DNA of 64,000 nt. Origin: Fen-1254 sp963769605. Lineage in GTDB: Bacteria > Bacteroidota > Ignavibacteria > UBA10030. A program made the translations under genes and the position numbers. Positions 55,188 to 64,000 of the stretch are shown here, one piece after another. Under the pieces are notes generated by a model. That model was not told the origin of the DNA. It made no database searches and saw only the letters and a list, made by a program, of their open reading frames with translations. Location of the stretch: contig CAVYML010000009.1 of assembly GCA_963769605.1 (NCBI GenBank), forward strand, positions 930,001 through 994,000. The letters are read 5' to 3'. Numbering within the stretch: the first letter of the stretch is position 1; each line of letters begins with the position of its first letter.

Positions 55188-56116
55188 AAGTTGATCAATT
55201 CATTAAAATATTTGTAATTTCCAATAAACCCGTGATAAGTTGCATTTTCATTTTTCATAACGCGGTATGTTCTGATGTTAACTTCGCTTTTTCTTACGCT
55301 CATTGTCTTATGAAATGTCATTGCGATTCCCGCTTTGAGCGGGATGAAGCAATCTCTTCTATGAATTCGAGTAAAAAAAGAGATCGCCCACCCAACCATC
55401 GGACAGGCTTTGGCATAAAACGACTCATAATGTCTATTGCTTTTTATTTTTCAGAGGTCTTTAATATATACCTAAAAAAGCGTCATAAAAATGACATTTG
55501 TCACATCAAAAGAATTCGAATATTATTGATATTTTTCTCATGGTCTCGCATTATGGGACCATAAACCTGCCATCATGTGTAGTAAACAGTTGCAATATAA
55601 TGTGTTTAAAGGAGTTATGCAATAAAAAACTGTAAACTGTGAACTGAATAAAAAGTTCGTAGTTCAAAACTAATGGTTCAAGGTGCGGAAGTGTTGCAGT
55701 TCAACGTTTGACACTGTAGCCGACAATAGATTCCTACTTGCGCGGGAAACATTTTCAAGCCTCCGGCTGTAGTTCTGAGTTCTTAGTTTAAAACAAAGGG
55801 ACAAATCGTGCTGATGTGCTATGGTGCTGCAGTTCAACGTTTGACACTGTAACCGACGGCGGTGACTTCGGTGCTTCCCACGACGACCCGTCGCGGCTAC
55901 AATGACCAATCCTTCTTTTGTTCTTCTCTGTAGCCAACACCGATGGTGTCGGGACTTCCTGCAACGATCCGTCGCGGCTACAGGGTGGTGGTGGTGGTAC
56001 TTTCTTAGACCTCCGGTTGCGAATCGTGATCCGCGATATCCCTTCTCCTCACCCTGCTTTCCATATAGATTCCCGCATGCGCGGGAAGATATTTATGGGC
56101 CTCCGGCTGCAATTTC
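55188..56116. repeat. 929-bp gene-free region rich in dispersed repeats
   Basis: No credible gene. Visible items: a TCATTGCGATTCCCGCTTTGA-type repeat at about 55317-55355 (kept here to its core), a 24-bp direct repeat TGCAGTTCAACGTTTGACAC(TGTA) at 55695-55718 and 55828-55851, and two short units with inverted ends CTGTAGCC...GGCTACAG at 55847-55901 and 55928-55983. There is a low-complexity AACTGTAAACTGTGAACTGA stretch near 55630. The region separates the rfbF-like gene from the Wzz-like gene. Confidence 0.7.
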
Positions 56117-57145
56117 TTAACCCTTTTTCACTCTCTCTATAACATCGTAAATCTTTTCCTGGCCGAGAATCCATCCCGTGGAGCAAATAAATGATAAAAA
56201 GAGTACCCCTAACAACGTGACCATTCGTTTCGGCCCTGTTTTAACAATTGGATCTTTTGCCGGTTCGCGGATATTCACAACGGGGACATCCTTAACCTCT
56301 GCAAGTTTTACAAGCTCCAATTGCTTCGTCAATTCGACAAATACAGTCTGCTGGATTTCTACATTTCTTATTAACCGGCTCTGTTCCAGCATCAATTCCG
56401 GTGATTGAGCGATTTGCCTATTTGTTTCTCGAAATGTTTTCAACGCCTCTTCGCACAATGTCAGAGTATCTTTAATCTGCTGCACTCTTGCAACAAGATA
56501 TTTCCGCTGTTCGGTTGCAAAAGATTTTCGCTGCGTTAGCACATATTTATCTAATGATTCAACCAAAGCGTTGGCAACATCAGCCGAAAGCTTCGATTCA
56601 GGCATTTCTGTAGTAACTGTAATTATTTTTGTCTTCATATCATAATTGACAAATACTTTATTTTTAATAAGGATTTCGTACATGTCTAAATACATTTTTC
56701 GGTTTAGGAGGCTATCCGGCAAAGACTTATCTTGCTTTATTTTACAGTACTCAATCAAATTTACAGGATGATCAAATTTTTTGGTCATGTATTGCTTATA
56801 GATGACGTCGTTGAGAACTGTCTCGCTCGTGAGCAGGTTCTGATAAATTTGTGTCGAGACATCGCCACCAACATTAATTCCTGCCATTGCAGCTAACCCT
56901 GAATACTGGGAAAGCATTTCTGAACCCTTATTCCCAAAATCTGGTAATATTGTTATGGTACTCTGGTAGTATGGTTTAACAATAAAAAAAAGGACAAGAA
57001 GAGTGAGCACACCTACAGAACCATTTATAACCAAAAGCTGTTTACGATTCTTCCACAAAAGTCGTATATATGGTTTTAGATTGATAGCGATATCCGTTAT
57101 AATATCAACGATTGGTTTCTGTTGTTCCTGACTTTGTTCGTCCAT
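56117..57145 (-). CDS. Wzz-like chain-length determinant / polysaccharide co-polymerase
   Basis: 342 residues. An N-terminal helix (QLLVINGSVGVLTLLVLFFIV), a periplasmic part with a coiled-coil stretch (QRKYLVARVQQIKDTLTLCE) and the Wzz/GNVR-type region (VELTKQLELVKLAEVKDVPV, NIREPAKDPIVKTGPKR), then a C-terminal helix (VTLLGVLFLSFICSTGWILG). It controls chain length of the Wzy-made polysaccharide at the inner membrane. No kinase domain is attached. Confidence 0.9.
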   Translation of the reverse strand: MDEQSQEQQKPIVDIITDIAINLKPYIRLLWKNRKQLLVINGSVGVLTLLVLFFIVKPYYQSTITILPDFGNKGSEMLSQYSGLAAMAGINVGGDVSTQIYQNLLTSETVLNDVIYKQYMTKKFDHPVNLIEYCKIKQDKSLPDSLLNRKMYLDMYEILIKNKVFVNYDMKTKIITVTTEMPESKLSADVANALVESLDKYVLTQRKSFATEQRKYLVARVQQIKDTLTLCEEALKTFRETNRQIAQSPELMLEQSRLIRNVEIQQTVFVELTKQLELVKLAEVKDVPVVNIREPAKDPIVKTGPKRMVTLLGVLFLSFICSTGWILGQEKIYDVIERVKKG

Positions 57146-57366
57146 GTTTGCTTTCAGTGTACTATATTTTAATTTTAAAAATTAATGTAACGCGCTACTC
57201 TGTATATTTTGAATTTCCATTTTATTGCAGCCCAAATGGGCAGGCTGATGTCGGAAATCTCCGCGACGACCCGCCAGAAGATAACGCAGGTCGGGCAAGC
57301 CGGTCGCGGCTACAGATTGATGTCGGTCCTTTTATGGGCATCCGGCTGAGATTCGCAATTATTTTT
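57146..57366. repeat. Intergenic repeat between wzz-like and export genes
   Basis: 220-bp gap with a GC-rich portion (57236-57340), including GGTCGCGGCTACAG ending at 57315, matching the end of the element at 12852-13027 and the short units near 55,900. Only one clear end is present here. Confidence 0.5.
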
Positions 57367-59727
57367 CTACTTCGTTATCTCTATTATCCCTACCAGCATC
57401 GTAGCTATACTCAAAAATATTGTTGACCAATCGCGAAGAATGGCCAATGTCTTATCCTCTTTCTCAATTTTTATCGGAACAAATATGGTGCTTCCACCGA
57501 GTATATCCGGATCTGGGAAAAGGAACCAGGATTTATCCCATTTACGCCCATTCGGAAGAGTGACCACAATTCTATCTTCATCCGCTTCATCCTTTGTGCC
57601 GCCTGCTTGTTTTAAGTAATAACCTAAACCTGCCCCTTTTTTATAGACGACAGCAGAAGGAACAAACACCTGGCCTCGTACTAAAACGACTTCTTGTTTG
57701 AATGCAATAGTAATAGAATCGCCGGCAAGCATTAAAATATTCTCACTCGATTCCGTATCTTCTAATGCTTTTATAAAATCTACGGGAACAAGGCCGGCAT
57801 TATTCCACTTTCTGATTATCGTTGATCCTTCCAAATAAGCGCCCGGACGTAAACCTCCAGCTCGTTTGATAATACTGGAAAGTTTTTCGCCCTCTTTTTT
57901 CAAGGCGTAAGTACCGGGAAATAAAACATAGCCCTTTACATCAACAACCCTTTGTAAATTGTATTTAGGATTTGCCGGTACCATGAGGTGATCAAAATCC
58001 TGCAACAAAATTGACTGATTAGTGTTGTCCCAGTAGTCTGTCGGTGATCCCAATTTTGTTATGGTGCTTAATGCACCTATTCTGGTCGTATCAAGTCGCG
58101 CCAATTCCCAATCGGATAACGATGCCTCTTCTGTTAGACCACCTGCAAGAACTATCAAATCGGCCACTGTCATGCTGTCATGCCTCGGATAAACACCGGG
58201 GTTTCGTACTGAACCGCCAACACTAACGTTGTGATGTGGAAAAAACTGTGTTTCCTTATAGATCCAGACCGTATCTTCATTTTTTAGCTCAAGATTATTT
58301 TCTTGATCTCCGGAAAGCGCTAATCGGGGATTGAACGAAAATATTTCTTTCCGGAAATTTGGTAACAGGCGTAAAATTGTCCCTCGTTCAGAGAATGCAT
58401 TCCTTTCCAGACTATCGGCATCGAGAATAAGATCTTTAACACGCATTCCCTCTTTCAATTGAAACACTCCGGGCTTTTTTACGCTGCCTAATATTGTGAC
58501 ACGATTCGCCGGCAATGAATCGACTCGAAGAATAGTAATTACATCACCATCGGCAAGAGTGAACTTGCTCGTTTCTACTTCTTTACGATTGTTGAACCGC
58601 AGATCAAAATCTAAATAGTTATTCGCGTATTCTTTCCGTTCATCGAATGGAATAAGGCGTTCAATATGAATGCGATCGGTGTAAGCATCAAATCGCAATC
58701 CTCCCGATAATGCTATGAGGTCTCCCAATGTTTCATGAGCATTTAATTCATATAATGCCGGCCGAAGCACATTTCCGACGATTCCGACACGTAAACCGAC
58801 GGGTTTGATAAAAACGATATCTCCATCCTGTAAATGTATATCTTTGGAACGATCTGCACGCAAGGCATAATCATAAAAATCCATTTCATTAATGTTTTTT
58901 CCATTCCGGATGATGTCAATAGTACGTAAACTTCCATTTATAGTCGGACCGCCGGATAAATAAAGCGCGTGTAATGCCGTAGAGAGAGACGAAAGGGAAT
59001 ATCCTCCCGGCTTTTCAACTTCACCCAAGACAAATACCTGAATCGTCCGCAGTTTTCCCAATGAAATGTCCAGAAAGGACGATGCACCTGGCCCTCCGTT
59101 CTTCAAACTGGAATAAACTGAGGTCATTCGATGGAGCATTCTTTCACGAAGTTGTTGAACAGTAAATCCGATCACTCCGATTGGTCCGACTTCCGGAACA
59201 ATCAGACTTCCATCCCGATTGACCTGCAACTGAAGAGATAATTTCGTTTCTCCCCAAATAGATAGGATTATTTCGTCACCGGGTCCTAATACATACGAAG
59301 AAGGAGTTGCTACATTCAAAACCGGTTCAAATGTCGATGCCGGATAGCGAAAAATGTCATAGCCGAATGGTTGGAGAGTTGCTGGAATCCTTCCGGTAAA
59401 TCCGGGTACTTCCACCCTTCTATGTGAAGTATCAGGTGGTGCAGGCAAAACATTTCTTTTGGTAACCGGCAATAACGTAGACATTGTATCGGTCTCATTG
59501 CCTCTTTTTCCTCCCACCTTGATTAAATAATCTTCTATATTGATATTCATTCGTGCCGCCTGACGCATCGCTTCTTCACGAGTTATTCCCAATTCTTTCA
59601 ACTTCTGGTCGATTTCATCCGGGGTCATTTGTTGTACTTCAGCTTCGACTTGTGATTTTGTCTGATTAAAAACGTTATGCGGTAAAATAATGATGAACAC
59701 AATAAGGACAATGAGACGGAGTTTCAT
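57367..59727 (-). CDS. Outer-membrane polysaccharide export protein with SLBB repeats (Wza-like)
   Basis: 786 residues from ATG 59727, which starts a signal peptide (LIVLIVFIIILPHNVF); the frame is open to 59763. An N-terminal part (EEAMRQAARMNINIEDYLIK), the poly_export domain (YVLGPGDEIILSIWGETKLS, GSLIVPEVGPIGVIGFTVQ) and several SLBB domains (IQVFVLGEVEKPGGYSLSS, RVTILGSVKKPGVFQLKEG, VVDVKGYVLFPGTYALKKEG). C-terminal membrane-like helix ILRDWSTIFLSIATMLVGI. It forms the channel for polymer export. It is the first gene of the polysaccharide operon. Confidence 0.93.
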   Translation of the reverse strand: MKLRLIVLIVFIIILPHNVFNQTKSQVEAEVQQMTPDEIDQKLKELGITREEAMRQAARMNINIEDYLIKVGGKRGNETDTMSTLLPVTKRNVLPAPPDTSHRRVEVPGFTGRIPATLQPFGYDIFRYPASTFEPVLNVATPSSYVLGPGDEIILSIWGETKLSLQLQVNRDGSLIVPEVGPIGVIGFTVQQLRERMLHRMTSVYSSLKNGGPGASSFLDISLGKLRTIQVFVLGEVEKPGGYSLSSLSTALHALYLSGGPTINGSLRTIDIIRNGKNINEMDFYDYALRADRSKDIHLQDGDIVFIKPVGLRVGIVGNVLRPALYELNAHETLGDLIALSGGLRFDAYTDRIHIERLIPFDERKEYANNYLDFDLRFNNRKEVETSKFTLADGDVITILRVDSLPANRVTILGSVKKPGVFQLKEGMRVKDLILDADSLERNAFSERGTILRLLPNFRKEIFSFNPRLALSGDQENNLELKNEDTVWIYKETQFFPHHNVSVGGSVRNPGVYPRHDSMTVADLIVLAGGLTEEASLSDWELARLDTTRIGALSTITKLGSPTDYWDNTNQSILLQDFDHLMVPANPKYNLQRVVDVKGYVLFPGTYALKKEGEKLSSIIKRAGGLRPGAYLEGSTIIRKWNNAGLVPVDFIKALEDTESSENILMLAGDSITIAFKQEVVLVRGQVFVPSAVVYKKGAGLGYYLKQAGGTKDEADEDRIVVTLPNGRKWDKSWFLFPDPDILGGSTIFVPIKIEKEDKTLAILRDWSTIFLSIATMLVGIIEITK

Positions 59728-59763
59728 AAGGATCTCTGGTTTGTATGTTGTTTCAATTATCAT

Positions 59764-60378
59764 TCATGATATTGGGAATACTTATCCGAAGTCTCCCCTC
59801 GATTTTCACTTTGCCCGTTACCATAAGAGATTTTTAATCTTCCATCTCTTATGCATAAGAATTTAAGTAAGCAGGTAATACCTCTCAACGATTGACTTCA
59901 AGTTTCATGTCCTTCTTATACTCTTGCAGAATACAATAAAGCAGTGAACACTTGAATATCCACGTTTTTGCAAAAGCCAACACAGTACGCACTCTCTGGT
60001 GAAAGACAGTCTTGCCTCTAATTCCATTTAATAATGAGTTACTCTTGCTTTGCTTTATAATATATAAAAGAAATGAAGCTAAATCAATAATAGATATCAC
60101 TCTACGAAAGAAGGAATGAAAACCTATGAATTGCCTAAGTACGATGTCGTGTTTCTCCCCTCTTGTTGCGTTAGTGGGGGATCAACACCAAGCAAAAAAG
60201 TTGTTTTATAAATTCGCTGGTTAAAGACGTGGACGAAAAGTCGGTTCCGCGGGAATTCGCATCTTATTCTAAGACGCATTCACGACATTTATTTTTCAAC
60301 TCATGAGTTCTCGTCCACGTCTCTATTACGAATTTTTCTTAAAGAATGGAATGTTAAGCTGCATACAATTATGTCGTA
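59764..60378. promoter_or_regulatory. Divergent intergenic region with palindromes and an inverted-repeat element
   Basis: About 615 bp between the export gene (minus) and the MFS gene (plus). Holds a 9-bp inverted repeat CATAAGAGA/TCTCTTATG (59822-59853) joined to the perfect palindrome TCTTATGCATAAGA (59847-59860), a 12-bp inverted pair AGACGTGGACGA / TCGTCCACGTCT (60225-60236, 60311-60322), and the palindrome AACTCATGAGTT near 60298-60309. The polysaccharide operon promoter must lie near the first set; the second looks like a small mobile element. No gene is credible here. Confidence 0.5.
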
Positions 60379-60441
60379 ATGCTGCGGCTTCTTTATTGTT
60401 TTCCTTGCATTCTTTGCGTATTCTATAAAAAATATTTTTGT

Positions 60442-61737
60442 ATGAAAAGCACAAAGAAAAAATCGGTTCAGAAACTCGCCTCTCAACTCGAAGGAGACCC
60501 CAGTCTCAACCGCAGAACGCGTCCGAGTTTTAACACAGCCTTTACATCACTGCGACACCGGAATTATCGTTTATGGTTCACCGGACAACTTTCATCGCTT
60601 ATCGGAACATGGATGCAGACTACCGCCATCGGCTTTCTTGTGTTCCAGTTGACACACTCTTCCGCTTATTTAGGATATGTCGGTTTTGCAGCAGGAGTAC
60701 CGGCACTACTCCTCACATTATTCGGCGGTGTCGCATCGGATAGAATGCCGCGGCGAACATTGCTGCTTATAACGCAAAATTCGATGATGGCGCTTGCTTT
60801 TATTCTTTCCTTCTTGACCTTCTTTCATATCGTGCAGGCATGGCACCTTCTCGTCATTGCATTCTGCGGCGGCATTGCCAACGCTTTCGATGCCCCGGCC
60901 CGTCAATCTTTCGTACGGGAGCTCGTTCCCGCGGAAGACATTACGAATGCGATTGCCCTCAACGCTACAATGTTCAACTCTGCGCTTGCAGTCGGTCCCG
61001 CAGTCGCCGGAATTACGTACGCAGCATTCGGTCCGGGGATTTGCTTTATGATAAACGGTATTTCTTTCCTTGCGGTTATTATGGCTCTCAGCATGATGCA
61101 TCTTCGGGCGTTTGTTAAAGTGCAAAAAATGAATTCAACATTGAAAGATTTAAAAGAGGGCTTGCGTTATGTGGTTTCGCACGATACCATCGGTATGTTA
61201 ATCATCATCGTCGCAGTTTCCAATATTTTCGGTATGGGATATATGACCCTCTTCCCTGCATGGGCGGTTAACATCCTGCACGGCAATTCATCAACACTCG
61301 GCTTTCTTCAATCTTCACGGGGATGCGGATCTCTTATTGCAGCGCTCACCATCGCTTCTTTTGGACGTTTCCGATACAAAGGACGGCTTCTGACCATCGG
61401 CTCTTTTATTTTCCCGATTTTTGTTTTGCTTTTCTCTTTCACGCGCTTGCTGCCTGTATCCATTCTTATGTTGATCGGAGCCGGATGGGGTTTTATGGCT
61501 CTCTTGAACATGTGCAATGCATTAGTGCAAACGCATGTTGCAGATGAACTCCGGGGCCGCGTTATGAGTGTCTATTCAATGAGTATGATGGGCATGATGC
61601 CGATCGGTTCGTTGTTGTGCGGAACTCTTGCCGAGGCAACAAGCGTGACCACAACGGTTGCATTCTGCGGAATTGTAGAACTGCTCTTTGCAGCATGGAT
61701 CTATTTCCACGTGCCGCGTATCCGTAAATTAGAATAA
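60442..61737 (+). CDS. MFS exporter (MFS_3, EntS-like)
   Basis: About 431 residues from ATG 60442; the frame opens at 60379 but its first 21 codons look non-coding. Twelve hydrophobic helices are apparent. Family signatures: RNYRLWFTGQLSSLIGTWMQ, MPRRTLLLITQNSMMALAF, NAFDAPARQSFVRELVPAED and DELRGRVMSVYSMSMMGMMP. It is a drug/metabolite exporter; substrate unknown. A 2-hydroxyacid dehydrogenase gene starts 14 bases after its stop and probably shares the transcript. Confidence 0.88.
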   Translation: MKSTKKKSVQKLASQLEGDPSLNRRTRPSFNTAFTSLRHRNYRLWFTGQLSSLIGTWMQTTAIGFLVFQLTHSSAYLGYVGFAAGVPALLLTLFGGVASDRMPRRTLLLITQNSMMALAFILSFLTFFHIVQAWHLLVIAFCGGIANAFDAPARQSFVRELVPAEDITNAIALNATMFNSALAVGPAVAGITYAAFGPGICFMINGISFLAVIMALSMMHLRAFVKVQKMNSTLKDLKEGLRYVVSHDTIGMLIIIVAVSNIFGMGYMTLFPAWAVNILHGNSSTLGFLQSSRGCGSLIAALTIASFGRFRYKGRLLTIGSFIFPIFVLLFSFTRLLPVSILMLIGAGWGFMALLNMCNALVQTHVADELRGRVMSVYSMSMMGMMPIGSLLCGTLAEATSVTTTVAFCGIVELLFAAWIYFHVPRIRKLE

Positions 61738-61750
61738 AGAGAATGATTCT

Positions 61751-62701
61751 ATGGACGTTTATTTTTATGAAGCTTTCAAGGAAGAAGAGGAAGCGCTCCG
61801 GCAGCATCTTGAGCCAAATATCTCTTTCGATCTTACATCCAATACTGTTCAGGAAACCGGGCATGAATCACCCCCGGCAAGATTGATCAGTATCCGCACC
61901 CAGTCGATCATTCCCGCTGAATGGTCGTCAGCGATCGACGGAATTTTAAGCCGCAGTACCGGATACGATCATTTAAAAGCGTATCAATCGAAAATTCAAA
62001 CGCCGCTGCCGTGCGGATATCTGGAAGAATATGCAACGCAGGCTGTCGCCGAACATGCTATTCTTCTTATGATGTCTCTGTTCAGAAAATTGCCCAGCCA
62101 AGAGAAACAGTTCTTGCGATTTCAGAGAGACGGGTTAACCGGACGGGAATGCCGCGGGAAAAATCTCCTTGTGGTCGGTGTCGGACGTATTGGAAGCGAG
62201 ATTGTTCACATCGGGCAAGGACTTGGAATGAATGTCTATGGTGTCGATCTTGTGCAACGATTGGATTCCTTAAAGTATTGTGAAAAAGAAGAGGGTATTG
62301 CATGGGCAGATGCTGTCATTTGCGCAATGAATTTGACGAAATTTAACCGAGGATATTTTTCATATTCGCTTTTGAAAAAAGCAAAACCAGGAGCGGTTTT
62401 TGTCAACATCGCGCGGGGGGAACACGCATCAACGGCCGATTTGATAATGCTTGAAGAGGAACGGCATCTGGGCGGTATCGGCTTAGATGTGTATGAAGAC
62501 GAACCGATGACTGCCTCGGAATTCCGAAGCGGTACGAGCGATGTGTCTGCACAGGTACGAAAGCTTCTCTCCTTTCCCAATGTCCTTTTAACTCCGCATA
62601 ATGCTTTTAATACAGCCGAAGCAGTCGAAAGAAAATCGAGATTAACGACGGAGCAGGTGGAATATTTTTTAAAGAATAGAAAATTTAAACGGCAATTATG
62701 A
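61751..62701 (+). CDS. D-isomer-specific 2-hydroxyacid dehydrogenase
   Basis: 316 residues. The NAD domain has NLLVVGVGRIGSEIVHIGQG; the catalytic Arg is in FVNIARGEHASTADLIML, the Glu in GLDVYEDEPM, and the His in VLLTPHNAFNTAEA. It would reduce a 2-keto acid to a D-2-hydroxy acid (D-lactate dehydrogenase or phosphoglycerate-type). The substrate is not deducible. It follows the MFS gene closely. Confidence 0.9.
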   Translation: MDVYFYEAFKEEEEALRQHLEPNISFDLTSNTVQETGHESPPARLISIRTQSIIPAEWSSAIDGILSRSTGYDHLKAYQSKIQTPLPCGYLEEYATQAVAEHAILLMMSLFRKLPSQEKQFLRFQRDGLTGRECRGKNLLVVGVGRIGSEIVHIGQGLGMNVYGVDLVQRLDSLKYCEKEEGIAWADAVICAMNLTKFNRGYFSYSLLKKAKPGAVFVNIARGEHASTADLIMLEEERHLGGIGLDVYEDEPMTASEFRSGTSDVSAQVRKLLSFPNVLLTPHNAFNTAEAVERKSRLTTEQVEYFLKNRKFKRQL

Positions 62702-62751
62702 AGCTTTGAGGTTCGTCGGTTGTTCAGTTATTTGGTTATTCAGTTCACAGT

Positions 62752-64000
62752 TTACAGTTCACATTCATCGTCATCGCCTGTTTCTTGAGCCTGTATGCAC
62801 CTGCCGGAACGGTTAAACTGCGGAAGAGGAAACAGCCGGGAAAAAAAGAAAAAAGTCGTCCCTTTCCCAACGGTACTTTCCACATCGATAAATCCTTTGT
62901 GACCTTTGATAATGCCGGAAACGATCGAAAGGCCGAGCCCGGTTCCCTTACCAACTTCTTTTGTCGTAAAAGAGGGATCAAAAATTTTATCAATTTTATC
63001 CGAGGGAATACCCGTCCCCGTATCGCTCACTGTGCATAGGATAAACTGCCCTGCTTTTCCATCAATCACCGTTTTAGCCTTTGAAGCATCGAGAATTGCT
63101 TCCTGGATCGTAAAAGTCAGAATACCACCTTCAGCCATAGCATCGCGCGCATTGTTGATCAGATTAGAAAATACCTGACGTAACTGAGTCTCATCGCCGT
63201 TGACATAGAGAGGACGTTTTTCATAATGTTCATCGACGCGTATAGTGTTCGGGATTGTATCTTCAATGCTCCGCACGATGCGTTGAAGAGAATCGACAAG
63301 ATCAAGCCGCGTATACGTTCCTTCGACCCCGCGAACAAAAGAAAGAAGCTGCCTGACCATACTCAACCCATGCTCGATACTGACTGTCATAGCAGTCACA
63401 GTGCTTAGGAGTCTTTCGTCAGTCACTTTTCGGTGCATAAAATCGACCGACAATTTTAACGGCGCAAGCATATTCTGCAAGTCGTGCGCAACGCTGCCGG
63501 CGAGCAATCCGATACTTTCCATTCTTTGAGTACGGAGTGTCTTTACTTCGAATCGCTTCTTCTCTGTAATATCCAGAATAACCGCTTCAATATAATCTTC
63601 CGCCGGAACTACGGCAGCGGAGATAAGAACCCATACTTCTGTTCCGTCGTTCCTGTGAAAAGATGTTTGCAATGAGTCAATTGAATCGGACGATAAGAGC
63701 TTTTCACGAAACGTTTCATCATCCGCTTTTGGCATTCGTTCGAAAATTGACTGCAGCGCTTCGGGAGTCGAAACACCGAACATTTTTAGAAGTGCAGTAT
63801 TTGCATCGAGCACTTCCAGTGTCGTAAAAGAAAGCCGTGCGATACCGGCAAGAGAGTTTTCAAAGAGTCCCCGGTATTTACGTTCGCTCTTTGAAAGCTC
63901 TTCGATCTGCTTCTTTTTTATATTGATTTCTTTTTGCTTGGCAAACGCGACAAAATAAATCATGCCTCCGGTCAGGAAAAGAAAAAGTGCCGTACCAAGA
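62752..64000 (-). CDS. PAS sensor histidine kinase, N-terminus beyond the window
   Basis: At least 415 residues; the reading frame continues past position 64,000. The upstream codons encode a membrane helix (LGTALFLFLTGGMIYFVAF), so the Met at 63963 is not the start. A PAS domain (FENSLAGIARLSFTTLEVLD, then VWVLISAAVVPAEDYIEAVI), the H-box AGSVAHDLQNMLAPL, N-box QVFSNLINNARDAM, G1 VSDTGTGIP and G2 GKGTGLGLSIVSG are all visible. No receiver is fused. The last residues (DDDECEL) run into an AACTGTAAACTGTGAACTG tract. Confidence 0.9.
   Translation of the reverse strand, partial: LGTALFLFLTGGMIYFVAFAKQKEINIKKKQIEELSKSERKYRGLFENSLAGIARLSFTTLEVLDANTALLKMFGVSTPEALQSIFERMPKADDETFREKLLSSDSIDSLQTSFHRNDGTEVWVLISAAVVPAEDYIEAVILDITEKKRFEVKTLRTQRMESIGLLAGSVAHDLQNMLAPLKLSVDFMHRKVTDERLLSTVTAMTVSIEHGLSMVRQLLSFVRGVEGTYTRLDLVDSLQRIVRSIEDTIPNTIRVDEHYEKRPLYVNGDETQLRQVFSNLINNARDAMAEGGILTFTIQEAILDASKAKTVIDGKAGQFILCTVSDTGTGIPSDKIDKIFDPSFTTKEVGKGTGLGLSIVSGIIKGHKGFIDVESTVGKGTTFFFFSRLFPLPQFNRSGRCIQAQETGDDDECEL

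Noticed and set aside
55188..56116. Repeat-rich gap considered as a CRISPR array
   Set aside because: Repeats are only two or three, irregularly spaced and different in length; there are no cas genes.
59885..60100. 71-codon minus-strand frame in the intergenic region
   Set aside because: No ribosome-binding site, no recognised family, and composition like the surrounding non-coding sequence.

Overview
The window looks like part of a Bacteroidota-type chromosome, possibly the Ignavibacteria/Chlorobi side of the FCB group. The evidence is a TonB-dependent receptor with an N-terminal carboxypeptidase-regulatory-like domain, GH97 enzymes, weak or absent Shine-Dalgarno sequences at many genes, modest GC content and GC-rich intergenic repeats. 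There is no SusD homologue next to the receptor and the carbohydrate locus is controlled by a LacI-type repressor, which argues against a classical Bacteroidia PUL. The taxonomic placement is inference. No rRNA, tRNA or CRISPR array was seen.

Region 1 (about 74-23,315, all minus strand) is a carbohydrate-utilisation locus. In transcription order it holds a LacI regulator, a GH105-type hydrolase, a PQQ-like beta-propeller protein (frameshifted), a membrane-anchored DUF362 protein, a GH2 enzyme (frameshifted), a TonB-dependent receptor, a SUMF1-fold protein, a second beta-propeller protein, a GH2 beta-galactosidase, a GH28 polygalacturonase-like enzyme, a second DUF362 protein and two GH97 enzymes around a SagB-type nitroreductase. 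GH28 + GH105 + GH2 + GH97 suggests a pectic (rhamnogalacturonan-like) substrate with galactose or glucuronic acid decorations. Two identical 12-bp palindromes (GCAAACGTTTGC) lie just upstream of lacI and upstream of the first operon gene, so the regulon is readable from the sequence.

Region 2 (about 23,779-59,763, nearly all minus strand) is a Wzy-type surface polysaccharide locus. From the promoter end it holds a Wza-like SLBB export protein, a Wzz-like chain-length protein, CDP-glucose synthesis (cytidylyltransferase, 4,6-dehydratase), a C3-deoxygenation pair (E1 dehydrase and FNR-type reductase), an RfbC-like epimerase, an NAD-dependent epimerase/reductase, glycosyltransferases, a Wzx flippase, methyltransferases, a Wzy-like polymerase, an acyltransferase, a GDP-mannose 3,5-epimerase homologue and an initiating sugar-phosphate transferase. 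Many neighbours overlap by 4 bp. Six insertion sequences of five families (IS110/IS1111, IS1380, IS1634, IS66 and two ISL3 copies) sit inside it, five with recoverable target-site duplications. One ISL3 copy splits a GT9 gene, IS66 replaces the tail of a methyltransferase gene, and the E1 and reductase genes each carry one in-frame stop. The locus is therefore being remodelled or is partly inactivated.

Region 3 (about 59,764-64,000) holds a non-coding stretch with palindromes and a small inverted-repeat element, then an MFS exporter and a D-isomer-specific 2-hydroxyacid dehydrogenase on the plus strand, and on the minus strand a PAS sensor histidine kinase that runs off the window edge.

Most notable: two DUF362/beta-propeller pairs in one sugar locus, the palindromic LacI regulon, an apparent ATC start on a GH97 gene, a perfect A_AAA_AAA slippery heptamer kept in both ISL3 copies, the doubly interrupted dideoxysugar pathway, and an IS1111-type element whose downstream non-coding segment is a candidate bridge RNA.
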